NCBI GenBank assembly: GCA_910584835.1
Contig: CAJUEG010000001.1
Span: 1 to 64,000, forward strand
Source: an uncultured Oscillospiraceae bacterium
GTDB lineage: Bacteria; Bacillota; Clostridia; Oscillospirales; Oscillospiraceae
Reading direction: 5' to 3'
Length of the DNA: 64,000 bases
Every line of letters begins with the position of its first letter. Position 1 is the first letter of the stretch. The notes beneath the pieces were generated by a model, which saw nothing but the letters and a program-made list of their open reading frames with translations, did no database searches and was not told the origin of the DNA. Shown here one piece after another: positions 1 through 7,778 of the stretch. Position numbers and translations under genes: made by a program.

Positions 1-54
1 AAAACTACATTTTTTCCTCGGCGTTTTTTTACATTTTATCACTGGCGCTGACAG

Positions 55-1173
55 GTGAAGCGGCAATTTGGCAAAGAGGGCGGTATTATCGCCTTTCACG
101 GCTACCAGTCCTTTGCCCCTGGGGAGGTCACGCCGGAGCAGGCCCACGAGATCGGCGTGGAACTGGCCCGGCGGCTATGGGGCGATAGGTTCCAAGTGGT
201 GGTTGCCACCCACCTGGATAGAGAACATATCCATAACCATTTTGTGCTGAACTCCGTTTCTTTTGTGGACGGAAAGAAATACAACGATTGCAAAAGCACC
301 TATGCGCTTATGCGTCAGACCTCTGACCAACTTTGCCGGGAACATGGCCTGTCCGTCATTGAAGCCCCAGAACAAGGACGCACCATGAGCTATGACACCT
401 GGGAGGCCCAGCAGAAGGGCAAGCCGACATGGTACGGGCAGATACGCCGGGATGTGGATGCCTGTATCGCCCATTCCTTCTTATTTGAACACTTTCTGAC
501 AAATCTGAAAAAACAGGGTTATGCGGTCAAGACGGGAAAATATATCGCTGTCCGGCCTCCAGGGAAGGAGCGGTTTGTCCGGCTGAAAACCCTGGGAGAC
601 GATTACACCGAAGAAGCTATCAGGGAGCGCATTCGTGCCCATGAACCACCGCCCCGCCGATCCGCACCCAGGACAGCGCCGAAGCGGAGCTATAAAATCC
701 AGCACAAACCCAAGAAATTGACAGGTTTCCGGGCGCTATACTTCCACTACCTCTATCTGCTGGGCAAGCTGAAAAGACCAACGGCCTCGCCCCGGCGTAG
801 GCGTTACATGACGGATGAAATCATCAAATTTGACCGCTATGTGGAGCAGGGCAGGCTGCTGACGAAATACCGCATTGACACATGGGAGCAGCTCTCCATG
901 CTGGAAGAGGCAATACAAAACGAACTTGATGCCCTTTGCGGCCAACGAAAAGGGCTTTACACCGCCAGGAGAAAAAATCCCACGGGAACAAACCTCTCCC
1001 CCGCTATCCTATCTATCAATCAATCTATCAAAACCCTGAGACGGGAGTTGAAGGTGTGCGGGAGGATAGAGGCTGACGGCCCCGCCATCCGCCAAAAGCT
1101 CCTGGAACCTTTGCCCACCCCGCCGAAGGTAAAAGCGCCACAGAAACAGCGCCCCAGGAAATGGCAACGCTGA
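55..1173 (+). pseudogene. 5'-truncated relaxase (mobilization nuclease) of an integrated element
   Basis: This is the C-terminal part of a MobA/VirD2-type relaxase, the enzyme that nicks oriT and pilots DNA in conjugative transfer. The HUH metal site is visible: a Thr-His-Leu-Asp stretch at residues 52-55 followed by His60 and His62 (HIHNH). A long basic tail follows. Family members normally have about 70-100 more residues in front, carrying the catalytic Tyr; here the frame has a TGA at 49-51, only two codons before the possible GTG start at 55. Bases 1-48 do not read as relaxase in any frame. I infer that the 5' end was lost by a rearrangement near base 50, leaving a protein that should be unable to nick DNA. 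The gene marks the region as mobile-element DNA. Confidence 0.8.
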
Positions 1174-1212
1174 CCAGCGTTTGCCCCCGTGGGATGGTAC
1201 TCCACCGCCCAG

Positions 1213-1275
1213 CCCCCGTCAAGGCTGAAATGAACCGGCCCGCCCCCTGCGGGGGCGGGCCGGGCCTTGACCGGG
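1213..1275. repeat. Large GC-rich inverted repeat (cruciform or terminator-like)
   Basis: Arms 1235-1247 and 1251-1263 pair perfectly over 13 bp around a 3-base loop. The outer segments GTCAAGGC (1218-1225) and GCCTTGAC (1264-1271) also pair. There is no T-run after it, so it could be a structural element downstream of the relaxase as well as a terminator. Confidence 0.6.
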
Positions 1276-1314
1276 TCTGTTTGGCGGAGTGGGGGTGGGT
1301 AAGGGCAAACGCTG

Positions 1315-1348
1315 GGAGTGCCGGGCACAGCCCGGCACTCCTTATTTT
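1315..1348 (+). terminator. Rho-independent terminator after the relaxase remnant
   Basis: A perfect 12-bp stem (1315-1326 with 1330-1341) has a 3-base loop and is followed by TTATTTT. It closes the relaxase transcript. The rest of 1174-1473 holds no convincing gene, only the repeated dyads described separately. Confidence 0.75.
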
Positions 1349-1385
1349 GGGAAGCGGCTCCATGGCGGCAGGGCTACCGTTTTTT

Positions 1386-1403
1386 GTGTCTCATCGTGAG
1401 ATT
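1386..1403 (-). repeat. Copy of the ATCTCAC...GTGAGAT dyad repeat
   Basis: TCTCA (1389-1393) and TGAGA (1397-1401) form a dyad. Read on the minus strand, 18 bases match the copy at 8605 at 16 positions. Related copies lie at 8642-8656 and 17004-17026, all outside genes. Function unknown. Confidence 0.5.
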
Positions 1404-1419
1404 TATTTTGTCGAAACCT

Positions 1420-1435
1420 GCCTCGCTTTGAGGTA
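1420..1435 (-). repeat. Copy of the ACCTCAAAnnGAGGT dyad
   Basis: CCTC (1421-1424) and GAGG (1430-1433) flank a 5-base centre. Read on the minus strand it resembles dyads at 2149-2163 and 7041-7057, including part of the downstream TTTCGACAAAAT-like flank. It could be an operator or a recombination scar. Confidence 0.5.
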
Positions 1436-1473
1436 AATTCTCCAAACTGCTTTCTTCAATCTAAAGCCATTCA

Positions 1474-1737
1474 TTACCCATCATAATGCGTTTTACACTG
1501 TGCAATCACGATTTGTTTTGCCTCAGCCTTGTATACAATGCGGTTTATTTCGTCGATCCTCCGGCTCCACCAACCCTGATAGTTACCTTTTAACGGTTCT
1601 GGTTTTCCGATCCCATCAAAAGGACTGCGTTGAATGTCTTTGATAAGCGTATTGATCCGCCGTAAAGTTTTCCTGTCCTGAGTTTGCCAATAGAGATAAT
1701 CTTCCCAGCCCTCGGGAAGGAAAAGCACATTAAGCAT
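1474..1737 (-). CDS. yoeB: Txe/YoeB family toxin (mRNA interferase)
   Basis: An 87-residue protein of the YoeB/Txe family, which cleaves mRNA at the ribosome when not bound by its antitoxin. Family signatures are the W..Y..W start region, GKPEPLKGN near the middle, WSRRI and RIVY, and the C-terminal CKTHYDG where YoeB proteins carry the catalytic His-Tyr. The length matches the family (about 85). Its start overlaps the end of the upstream antitoxin gene by 8 bases, the usual antitoxin-first order, so the two are translated together. Such modules are common on conjugative elements, where they help stabilise inheritance. Confidence 0.9.
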   Translation of the reverse strand: MLNVLFLPEGWEDYLYWQTQDRKTLRRINTLIKDIQRSPFDGIGKPEPLKGNYQGWWSRRIDEINRIVYKAEAKQIVIAQCKTHYDG

Positions 1738-2005
1738 CCTCAGCCATCCTCTCCAACTCCTCTACGGATTTTTGGACGGGGGTGGAGCGCCCAGACTCAT
1801 AGTTCTCAATGGCCTGCCTCAATCTGGACTGGTTCGCGGGCGCGTAAAAAGGATCAACCCTTAAATCCAGAGGTAAACGCTGCTCCCGGACAATTGTTTT
1901 TGCAAACATGGTCATAGCGGTAGTCATATTCAAACCAAGTTCTTCCAATATGGCCTCGGTCTGCCGCTTTAACGTGTCGTCCATGCGAAAAGATACGGTT
2001 GCCAT
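1730..2005 (-). CDS. RelB/DinJ-type antitoxin
   Basis: A 91-residue antitoxin partnered with the YoeB-like toxin just downstream. The N-terminus (MATVSFRMDDTLKRQ) is a ribbon-helix-helix DNA-binding segment of the RelB/DinJ type, followed by a helical middle. The acidic C-terminus (SVEELERMAEDA) should wrap the toxin. I chose the ATG at 2005 because GGAGGTG lies just upstream on the minus strand; a longer reading frame back to 2116 has no ribosome-binding site and spoils the RHH start. Autoregulation by the RHH domain is expected from the family; no clear operator was identified at the start. Confidence 0.88.
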   Translation of the reverse strand: MATVSFRMDDTLKRQTEAILEELGLNMTTAMTMFAKTIVREQRLPLDLRVDPFYAPANQSRLRQAIENYESGRSTPVQKSVEELERMAEDA

Positions 2006-2148
2006 AGTAACACCTCCATTTAGCTCATTGTAATTCATCATATGCAGTTTGTCAATACTATGGATTGCGCCCGCCGTAAATTTACTTGTCACAGTTTTTT
2101 TAATATTAAGGGGCACTACCTGCTATTTAGAATCAATCAGTTTAATTT

Positions 2149-2163
2149 ACCTCAAATTGAGGT
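2149..2163. promoter_or_regulatory. Perfect dyad ACCTCAA-A-TTGAGGT, candidate operator
   Basis: Seven-base arms surround a central A, in the gap between the antitoxin and the SLOG remnant. Similar dyads occur at 1420-1435 and 7041-7057. The regulator is unknown; the nearby XRE protein is one possibility. Confidence 0.5.
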
Positions 2164-2189
2164 CGATTTTTGTCAGGGTTTATCGTTTG

Positions 2190-2638
2190 TTATTTTGGTA
2201 GCATCGTCACCCGTATTAGCCCGCGCCGTTCCTGTTTCTTCGCGTACTCCACCAACTCACGGGAATTGCTGGCCGGATGCCAGACGTAGGCGATCAAAAA
2301 ATCGCTGTGGTCTACCATATAGCGATTCGCCTGGACAATAGCCAGTTTTCTCGGTACACGCTCCATCCCCGGTGGGTAGAAAGAGCCGTCAAAGCCTTTC
2401 GGTGTTTCGTCTGGCCGTTCCGAAGGGTGTAGGGCCGCAGGTAGATCAAAGCCACATTGGGGTGCCGCTCCTTAGCCTGCTTTACTGCCTGAGCGGCCAA
2501 CCCATCGAACCTTCCATAGCGGCCCACGACAAATTCTGTCACGCCATACTCCAGAATATGCCGCTCTACTTCCGCGATCAGCGCAGGTAGCAGACTGTCC
2601 TTTGCGTCCCGGTGGCCGATGAAAAAGCAGGTAGCCAT
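2190..2638 (-). pseudogene. SLOG-superfamily protein (DUF1273/YpsA-like), frameshifted
   Basis: The N-terminal half reads CFFIGHRDAKDSLLPALIAEVERHI and reaches LIYLRPY, a Rossmann-like SLOG fold thought to bind nucleotide-type ligands. At 2427-2431 a single C appears to be missing (TACACC instead of TACCACC on the minus strand). After restoring it, the frame continues HPSERPDETPKGFDG through to GLIRVTMLPK and a TAA at 2190, giving about 150 residues as usual for this family. Unrepaired, the protein ends in an unrelated tail near 2312. The start is the ATG at 2638. It lies divergent from the XRE regulator, and SLOG proteins of this type are common cargo on clostridial elements. Confidence 0.8.
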
Positions 2639-2661
2639 CAAAACCTTCCCTTCCCATGTGC

Positions 2662-2707
2662 GATATATCCCATTATATCACCATTTCCTTATTTAGGATA
2701 TATCCCA
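2662..2707. promoter_or_regulatory. Two GATATATCCCA direct repeats, candidate XRE operators
   Basis: The 11-mer occurs at 2662-2672 and 2697-2707 between the divergent SLOG and XRE genes. The second lies in a palindrome, GGATATATCC (2696-2705). Position and symmetry suggest operators for the adjacent regulator. Confidence 0.5.
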
Positions 2708-2764
2708 CACGATAAATCGCAAATAATATTACAATCATCCTATCAGGGAAGGGGTGGTTATGCG

Positions 2765-3007
2765 ATGAATGCGAAAGAAGCGGTGGCCCGGCGTATCCAG
2801 GCGCTGTGTTTAGAGCGCAATATCGCAGTCAACGCCTTGGCCAATCTGTGCGGAGTGGCGCCGTCTACGATTTACAGTATGCTGAATAAAAAGAGCAAAA
2901 ATCCAGGCGTGGTGTCTATCCAGAAGCTATGCGATGGGCTGGAGATTAGCGTGCGGGAGTTTTTTGACGATCCGCTGTTTGAAAATCTTGAACCGATCAT
3001 AAAATAA
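2765..3007 (+). CDS. XRE-family helix-turn-helix regulator
   Basis: An 80-residue single-domain Cro/CI-type DNA-binding protein. The helix-turn-helix is clear: NALANLCGVAPSTIYSMLN at about residues 25-43, followed by LCDGLEISVREFFDD, typical of compact clostridial XRE proteins. I chose ATG 2765; an ATG at 2760 runs straight into a stop. The gene is divergent from the SLOG remnant, with two identical 11-bp repeats between them that may be its binding sites. Probably a local regulator of the defence-type cargo; target genes are inferred from position only. Confidence 0.85.
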   Translation: MNAKEAVARRIQALCLERNIAVNALANLCGVAPSTIYSMLNKKSKNPGVVSIQKLCDGLEISVREFFDDPLFENLEPIIK

Positions 3008-3064
3008 CCGCCGCGTCTTATAGAAAGGCGTGGCGGTTACGCTATACTGTTTAGGCAAGAAATA

Positions 3065-3093
3065 TTGAAAAAGTTGTCGTGTTGTGATATATT
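3065..3093 (+). promoter_or_regulatory. Sigma-A-type promoter for the DUF4062 gene
   Basis: TTGAAA at 3065-3070, a 17-base spacer and TATATT at 3088-3093, about 40 bases before the gene. This is good agreement with the housekeeping consensus. Confidence 0.65.
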
Positions 3094-3134
3094 TCTATTA
3101 GCTATTTACAATATTGCGGAAGGAGAAGCGTATT

Positions 3135-4102
3135 ATGGCAACGCCTCGGGTTTTTATTAGCTCAACTTACTATGATCTAAAGCACGTTCGGAATGATGTC
3201 TGTCATTTTATCACAAGTCTTGGCTATACTCCCGTCATGCATGACAGGGGTGGCGTTGCATATACACAGACTGAGCCTCTTGAAAGTAGTTGTTATAGCG
3301 AGCTTGCCACCTGCAACATCGTTGTGTGTATCATCGGCGATCATTTTGGTACACAATCTTCCAATAGTGATTTCTCTATTACAATGGAAGAATTGCGTTC
3401 GGCGATTAGAGACAAGAAAAAATCTATATCTTTATTGCAAAAGATGTCTACACGGAAAACAGAATATACTTGCAAAACCGAGAGTCTGGAGCCTTCAAAC
3501 CAGCTTATGCTGATGATATCAGAATACATCAATTCATAGCTGAGCTATGTGAAACAGTAAAAAATAACCCCATTGAATCATTTGAAACGACAACTGACAT
3601 TATAGAATCATTGAGAAGCCAATTTGCCGGGTTATTCCAAAGTTATTTAACACGCGAAGCTTCTTTGACCGAATCAAAAACTGCATACGATTTACAAGAA
3701 ACCACTGAAAACTTTAAAGAACTATTAGTGCACTTTCAAAATGAGACCGAAAAAATGTTTGGGGCGTTTGAGGGCACTTATTTTACAACAAACAACACTC
3801 TTTATCATTTGCGATCACTGCTTGACCTAACAGAAACTGTTTTTATCGTTCACAACCACGCTGGGTTGGAAGAATTCTTAAAGCTTGCAGGCTTTGAACG
3901 TGATGAAAATAGCGAAGCAGAAAACAATTTTATATATAGGAGGCGGCATAATGATGAAATGCAGACATTAACTCTTTCTACGGGCTTGTTTGATTTTAGT
4001 GATGATGATTGGAGAATCAAACGACTGCCAATGCCTGAGGTAAAAAAACGTATCAAATGGGAAATTCAAGATTTTGTACCAGATGATGACTTGCCTTTTT
4101 AA
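3135..4102 (+). pseudogene. DUF4062-domain protein with a frame break at an A run
   Basis: The N-terminal part (MATPRVFISSTYYDLKHVRNDV, then CNIVVCIIGDHFG) is a DUF4062 domain, a Rossmann/TIR-like module found in signalling and defence-type proteins. At the A6 run near 3417-3422 the frame changes. The upstream frame soon stops at 3539, while the frame one base back continues IYIFIAKDVYTENRIYLQNRE and runs to 4102. Adding one A gives a continuous 322-residue protein with a helical C-terminal half that I do not recognise, ending DDDLPF. This may be a mutation, an assembly error, or slippage producing both forms. The start at 3135 has GGAAGGAG upstream. It faces the restriction enzyme gene, and its low GC differs from the chromosomal genes further right. 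Confidence 0.75.
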
Positions 4103-4115
4103 CGTTGGGCAAAGC

Positions 4116-4161
4116 AAAGCACAGTGATTTTCCAATATATATCGGAAAATTACTGTGCTTT
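4116..4161. terminator. Bidirectional terminator between DUF4062 and restriction genes
   Basis: An 18-bp stem (4116-4133 with 4144-4161, one G-T pair) has a 10-base loop. The A-rich side before it and TTTATTG after it serve both converging genes. Confidence 0.8.
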
Positions 4162-4169
4162 ATTGTTAG

Positions 4170-6938
4170 CTACTGCTCAGTCAACCCCTGATACATCCTC
4201 ATCAGCTCCGCCACGCAGCTCGCCTCGGTAGTTGTCGCCACATCGAACCCATACGCCTGCATGACGGCCCGGTCGTTCTGCTGGTGGGCTTTCCGCAGCT
4301 CCGGGGGCATGGCAATCTCGTCGTAGAGGTCGGCAAGGGAGCAATCCGGGTAGAGGGCGCGGGCGTCCAGGATAGCCTGGGCGGTCTGCTCAATTTTGGC
4401 TTTCTGGGTATCGGTGGGGGTGGGCCAGGGGAAGTTGTTGTAGACAACATCCTTGGAGTAACGGTAATCGCTTTTGAGCCGGCCGCATACCGCTCGCATC
4501 CAGGCCATATGTACGTTAGAAGTTAAAATACCGAAATGATATATTGTTGCATCTGGGATAATTAGATTTAGATTTGTTGAAATTGTATCTTCTCCCAAAA
4601 ACCCAAGCGGGATGTACTTTCTTCGCTCAGAAGATGTACTTGGAACAATAATAAAAGACTTTGGATTATATGTTTCACGGAAAAGTGTTGGTGTTTCAGC
4701 AAGTTTCCTTGTCCCTGCATCAGAACTGTTTAGCCGCATTTCACGAACTTTTTCTACCCGTTGCATGACCAGCGGCATTTTCCGCAATTCCGCTGGGCTG
4801 ACACCAACAAGCCACAAGCACCATCGTTCTTGACTGTTTATAAATTCTCTTGCCCCTACTAATTTTTTAATATATTGTTTGGCTTTTGGTTCCTTTTCCA
4901 AAAATTCTTCAATCTCCGAAGCCTCAATGATTAGGTTGCCCCCATCGGTTGGCTGGCATCCTTTAGTAATAGCCGGAACATCACAGAGCGGTTTTTTTCG
5001 ACTTTCTATAAAAATCGTAGGTGCATCCATAAGATATGGATTAATATTCTGTGCTTCTTGGTATCTTTCGGCAGTAAAAATTCGTTTTACTGTGTTGTTT
5101 TCAGCCACGCTAAATCCTATAATCACACAATGCACATGGGCCTTTATGCTGGCTTCACTATCCCACCTAAAAGTGCGATGGGCAAAATCAATGTGAATGT
5201 TGAATCTTTCATAGAGCTGTTTCCATAGGGCTGATACCTGCTCCCCTTGTGTGATAGAATTTGTGGATACAAAAGCTGTTCGTATAGATGAATTAGCCAT
5301 TAATTCGGACGCTCTATAATACCAACCGGCTACAAAATCCAAAACCCCAGCTTTCTTGTTTTCGCAGAAAGTGCTCATTAAGTCAGCTTTCTGCGCTTTG
5401 TTCATATATTGAGCCCCCACAAACGGCGGATTTCCCATGATATAGTTCAGCTTGTGCTTGGGTACCACGCTCTCCCAATCCAGCCGCAAGGCATTGCCCT
5501 CGGTGATATTGGCGTAGGATTTCAACGGCAGGAAGTCCAGGGACATATGCACCACGTCCTCGGTCTCCTTCATCATCTGGCTCTCCGCGATCCACAGGGC
5601 GGTCTTGGCCACGGTCACGGCGAAGTCATTGATCTCAATGCCGTAAAACTGGCCGATAGACACCTGGATAATGCCGTCCAAATCCATGCTGATTTGATCT
5701 GTTAAACATCGCAAGACCTGATTTTCCAACCGCCGCAATGAAATATAAGTTTCTGTCAAAAAGTTGCCAGAGCCACAGGCCGGGTCAAGGAAGCAGAGCG
5801 ACGCGAGATGAGTTTGGAAGCTACGTAGCTTCCGCTGCCGCTTGAGGAGCGGCAGCGATTCTTCTTCAATACTATGAAGTTCTGCTTTCAGCCCGTCCAG
5901 GAACAGCGGGTCAATGACCTTGTGGATATTTTCAATGCTGGTGTAGTGCATCCCGCCGGAGCGCCGGGTCTCCGGGTTCAGGGTGCTCTCAAACACCGCC
6001 CCGAAGATGGTGGGGCTGATGGCTGACCAGTCAAAATCCTCGCTGGCCTTTTCCAACAGGAGGGCTTTCAATTCCTCAGTAAAGGGCGGGATCTCAATGT
6101 TCTCGTCGCTGAACAGCCCGCCGTTGACGTAGGGGAACGCCGCCAGCGCCGGGTTGTCATCCGCCAGATACTTGTCCCGCTGCTCCGGCTTCTGGTCCAG
6201 GGTGCGGAACAGCTCCACCAGCGCCCTGCGGATGCCGCTGGCGGGAATATCCCGGAGATAGTCATGGAACATACTCTTGCTGCCAAAGATACCGGCGTCC
6301 TCGGCATACAGGCAGAACACCAGCCGGACGCACAGGGCGTTCAGGCTTTTCAGCGTGTCCTCGGCCTCCGGGTCTTTGTACTGCTTCAGCAGGGTGTCAT
6401 AGAGGACGCCCACGATTTCGCCCGCTTGCAGGGAGACCTCCATCTCTTTTTTGATGTTGGTGTCCCTGGTGTCCACCAGGAATTGCAGGCGGTAGTATTC
6501 CTTTTCCAAGTCGCACAGCTTGATGATCTCCGGGTCGCCGGTGGGCCGTTCCATATCGTAGACGTAGAACTCGGCAAAGTTGCAGGTGACGATCCACCGG
6601 GGCCGCTGGGAGTAGGGCAGCTCGGCGGCGTAGCGTTTGGCCTGCTGGAACGGGGACAGCAGGGAGCCGTCCGACTGCTTGATGGGCTTGTTCAGTTCTT
6701 TCCCCAGGCTTTTCTGCTCGATCAGGACGTGGGTGGACGGGATAAAGCCGTCAATGAAGCTGGTGTGATCCAGCATGATCTGATCTTCAAAGGTGATGAA
6801 CTTGTCCGGCTCCTCCACCCCGTAGACCTTTTGGAGCAGGGACAGCCAAAAGGTCTGGCTGTGGCCCTTCTCGTAGCCCTTGCCCTGCCAATCGGCGGCA
6901 AACTGTTTCGCGGCGGCGCGGCGCTGTGTATCTGTCAT
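4170..6938 (-). CDS. MmeI-like type IIG restriction-modification enzyme
   Basis: A 922-residue fused endonuclease/adenine methyltransferase. The N-terminal nuclease shows Asp63, then Glu74-Gln75-Lys76, the PD-(D/E)XK pattern seen in MmeI. A helical spacer follows (about 160-370). The methyltransferase has SAM motif I DPACGSGNF at 385-393 and the N6-adenine motif NPPF at 503-506. The C-terminal third contains the target-recognition region and ends in a helical domain. Family members cut at a fixed distance from their site and methylate one strand, so no separate methylase or specificity gene is expected. I chose ATG 6938, which has AGGGGG upstream; an ATG at 6998 adds 20 residues unlike the family. 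The recognition site cannot be deduced by eye. Confidence 0.88.
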   Translation of the reverse strand: MTDTQRRAAAKQFAADWQGKGYEKGHSQTFWLSLLQKVYGVEEPDKFITFEDQIMLDHTSFIDGFIPSTHVLIEQKSLGKELNKPIKQSDGSLLSPFQQAKRYAAELPYSQRPRWIVTCNFAEFYVYDMERPTGDPEIIKLCDLEKEYYRLQFLVDTRDTNIKKEMEVSLQAGEIVGVLYDTLLKQYKDPEAEDTLKSLNALCVRLVFCLYAEDAGIFGSKSMFHDYLRDIPASGIRRALVELFRTLDQKPEQRDKYLADDNPALAAFPYVNGGLFSDENIEIPPFTEELKALLLEKASEDFDWSAISPTIFGAVFESTLNPETRRSGGMHYTSIENIHKVIDPLFLDGLKAELHSIEEESLPLLKRQRKLRSFQTHLASLCFLDPACGSGNFLTETYISLRRLENQVLRCLTDQISMDLDGIIQVSIGQFYGIEINDFAVTVAKTALWIAESQMMKETEDVVHMSLDFLPLKSYANITEGNALRLDWESVVPKHKLNYIMGNPPFVGAQYMNKAQKADLMSTFCENKKAGVLDFVAGWYYRASELMANSSIRTAFVSTNSITQGEQVSALWKQLYERFNIHIDFAHRTFRWDSEASIKAHVHCVIIGFSVAENNTVKRIFTAERYQEAQNINPYLMDAPTIFIESRKKPLCDVPAITKGCQPTDGGNLIIEASEIEEFLEKEPKAKQYIKKLVGAREFINSQERWCLWLVGVSPAELRKMPLVMQRVEKVREMRLNSSDAGTRKLAETPTLFRETYNPKSFIIVPSTSSERRKYIPLGFLGEDTISTNLNLIIPDATIYHFGILTSNVHMAWMRAVCGRLKSDYRYSKDVVYNNFPWPTPTDTQKAKIEQTAQAILDARALYPDCSLADLYDEIAMPPELRKAHQQNDRAVMQAYGFDVATTTEASCVAELMRMYQGLTEQ

Positions 6939-7040
6939 GGCGGTGTTCCCCCTGGTTGCTTTTTTGACAGGATACCATAAATCGCCGCATTTTTCCATAG
7001 GCTTTTCTTCGCCGATGGTTTTTCAAATCTGAACCTATTG

Positions 7041-7057
7041 TACCTCAAATCGAGGTA
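7041..7057. promoter_or_regulatory. Dyad TACCTC-aaatc-GAGGTA upstream of the restriction gene
   Basis: Six-base arms around a 5-base centre, about 100 bases upstream of the restriction enzyme start. Third copy of the dyad at 1420 and 2149; with those it brackets the cargo genes. Candidate operator. Confidence 0.5.
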
Positions 7058-7168
7058 CGTTTCCCGACAAAATTTGCGCTGCTTTGTTTGACATGATATA
7101 ATTATCATGGATTTGTTTACGGTTTTTTGTTCTCAGCTTATGCTAAAGGTGGCCTTCATTAGCTAAAG

Positions 7169-7192
7169 CCGTACCAGAATCCGTACCAGAAT
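7169..7192. repeat. Tandem 12-bp repeat CCGTACCAGAAT x2
   Basis: Two perfect back-to-back copies lie about 115 bases inside the tRNA-fragment attachment site. Short direct repeats near att sites can be arm-type integrase sites; that role is inferred. A CAGGGTGG/CCACCCTG hairpin follows at 7213-7243. Nothing else is seen in 6939-7308. Confidence 0.6.
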
Positions 7193-7308
7193 GAACCCGA
7201 AAAACAGCATGACAGGGTGGTACTCAATAGGAGCGCCACCCTGCCCAAACCGTTGAAATTACTGCATTTTCTCATATTGAATCCTGCTGTGTTTTTCGTG
7301 CTGAATCT

Positions 7309-7353
7309 ATGGCATTCAAGAGGTCAGCGGTTCGATCCCGCTTATCTCCACCA
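7309..7353 (+). other. tRNA-Ala(GGC) 3' fragment: attachment site at the element's right end
   Basis: From ATGGCATTCAAG the sequence is the 3' half of a tRNA. It has anticodon GGC with the 3' anticodon stem, the AGGTC variable loop, the T arm GCGGTTCGATCCCGC, acceptor strand TATCTCC, discriminator A and an encoded CCA. There is no matching 5' half upstream, so this is not a complete gene. Integrative elements that use tyrosine recombinases commonly duplicate a tRNA 3' end; the intact tRNA should lie at the other end of the element, left of this window. Confidence 0.8.
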
Positions 7354-7368
7354 TCGGGAACCGAGGGA

Positions 7369-7399
7369 AAGCCTTGGGCCACAACGGCCCAAGGCTTTT
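7369..7399 (+). terminator. Terminator of the displaced tRNA-Ala gene
   Basis: A 12-bp stem (7369-7380 with 7386-7397) has loop ACAAC and a following T-run, 15 bases after the tRNA CCA end. It probably terminated the original tRNA gene before the element inserted. Confidence 0.75.
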
Positions 7400-7592
7400 T
7401 CCTATGCGTGGGAGTGGCTGAATGGATGTAGCCAGAAGGTGGGGTATAGCCTTTCCTAACCTTGCCTTTCCTTGGGATTTTTGGGGATATGGCTACGGGT
7501 TTGGCTCCTGGGCAAAGAGGAAAATGGAGGGATTCGGAAGGAGATAATTGCTATATTTTTGTAAAAAACAGGAAATCAGAACGTATAGAATT

Positions 7593-7637
7593 AAAGCGTT
7601 AGACGTTGCTAAAAGTGAACGTCTAACGCTTTTTTTA
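7593..7637 (+). terminator. Strong intergenic terminator
   Basis: A 15-bp perfect stem (7593-7607 with 7618-7632) is followed by seven or more Ts. The surrounding interval 7400-7778 has no recognisable gene. Confidence 0.75.
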
Positions 7638-7778
7638 TCTATCAAAAAAAGTTGATAACCGAAATTTACGCATACGTGGGGAATTAGTTCGCATAATCAG
7701 TGGGTAAAAAATTTTTTGACGTGTCATGGAAACGTGTCCGTACTACCTATTAGATAAAATCTGATAGGAGGACTTCCC

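Noticed and set aside
7309..7353. Full tRNA-Ala gene
   Set aside because: The acceptor, D arm and 5' anticodon stem are missing; upstream bases do not pair with the TATCTCC acceptor strand.
7593..7637. Possible small RNA gene from the strong hairpin alone
   Set aside because: No promoter consensus at good spacing upstream; a plain terminator explains it.
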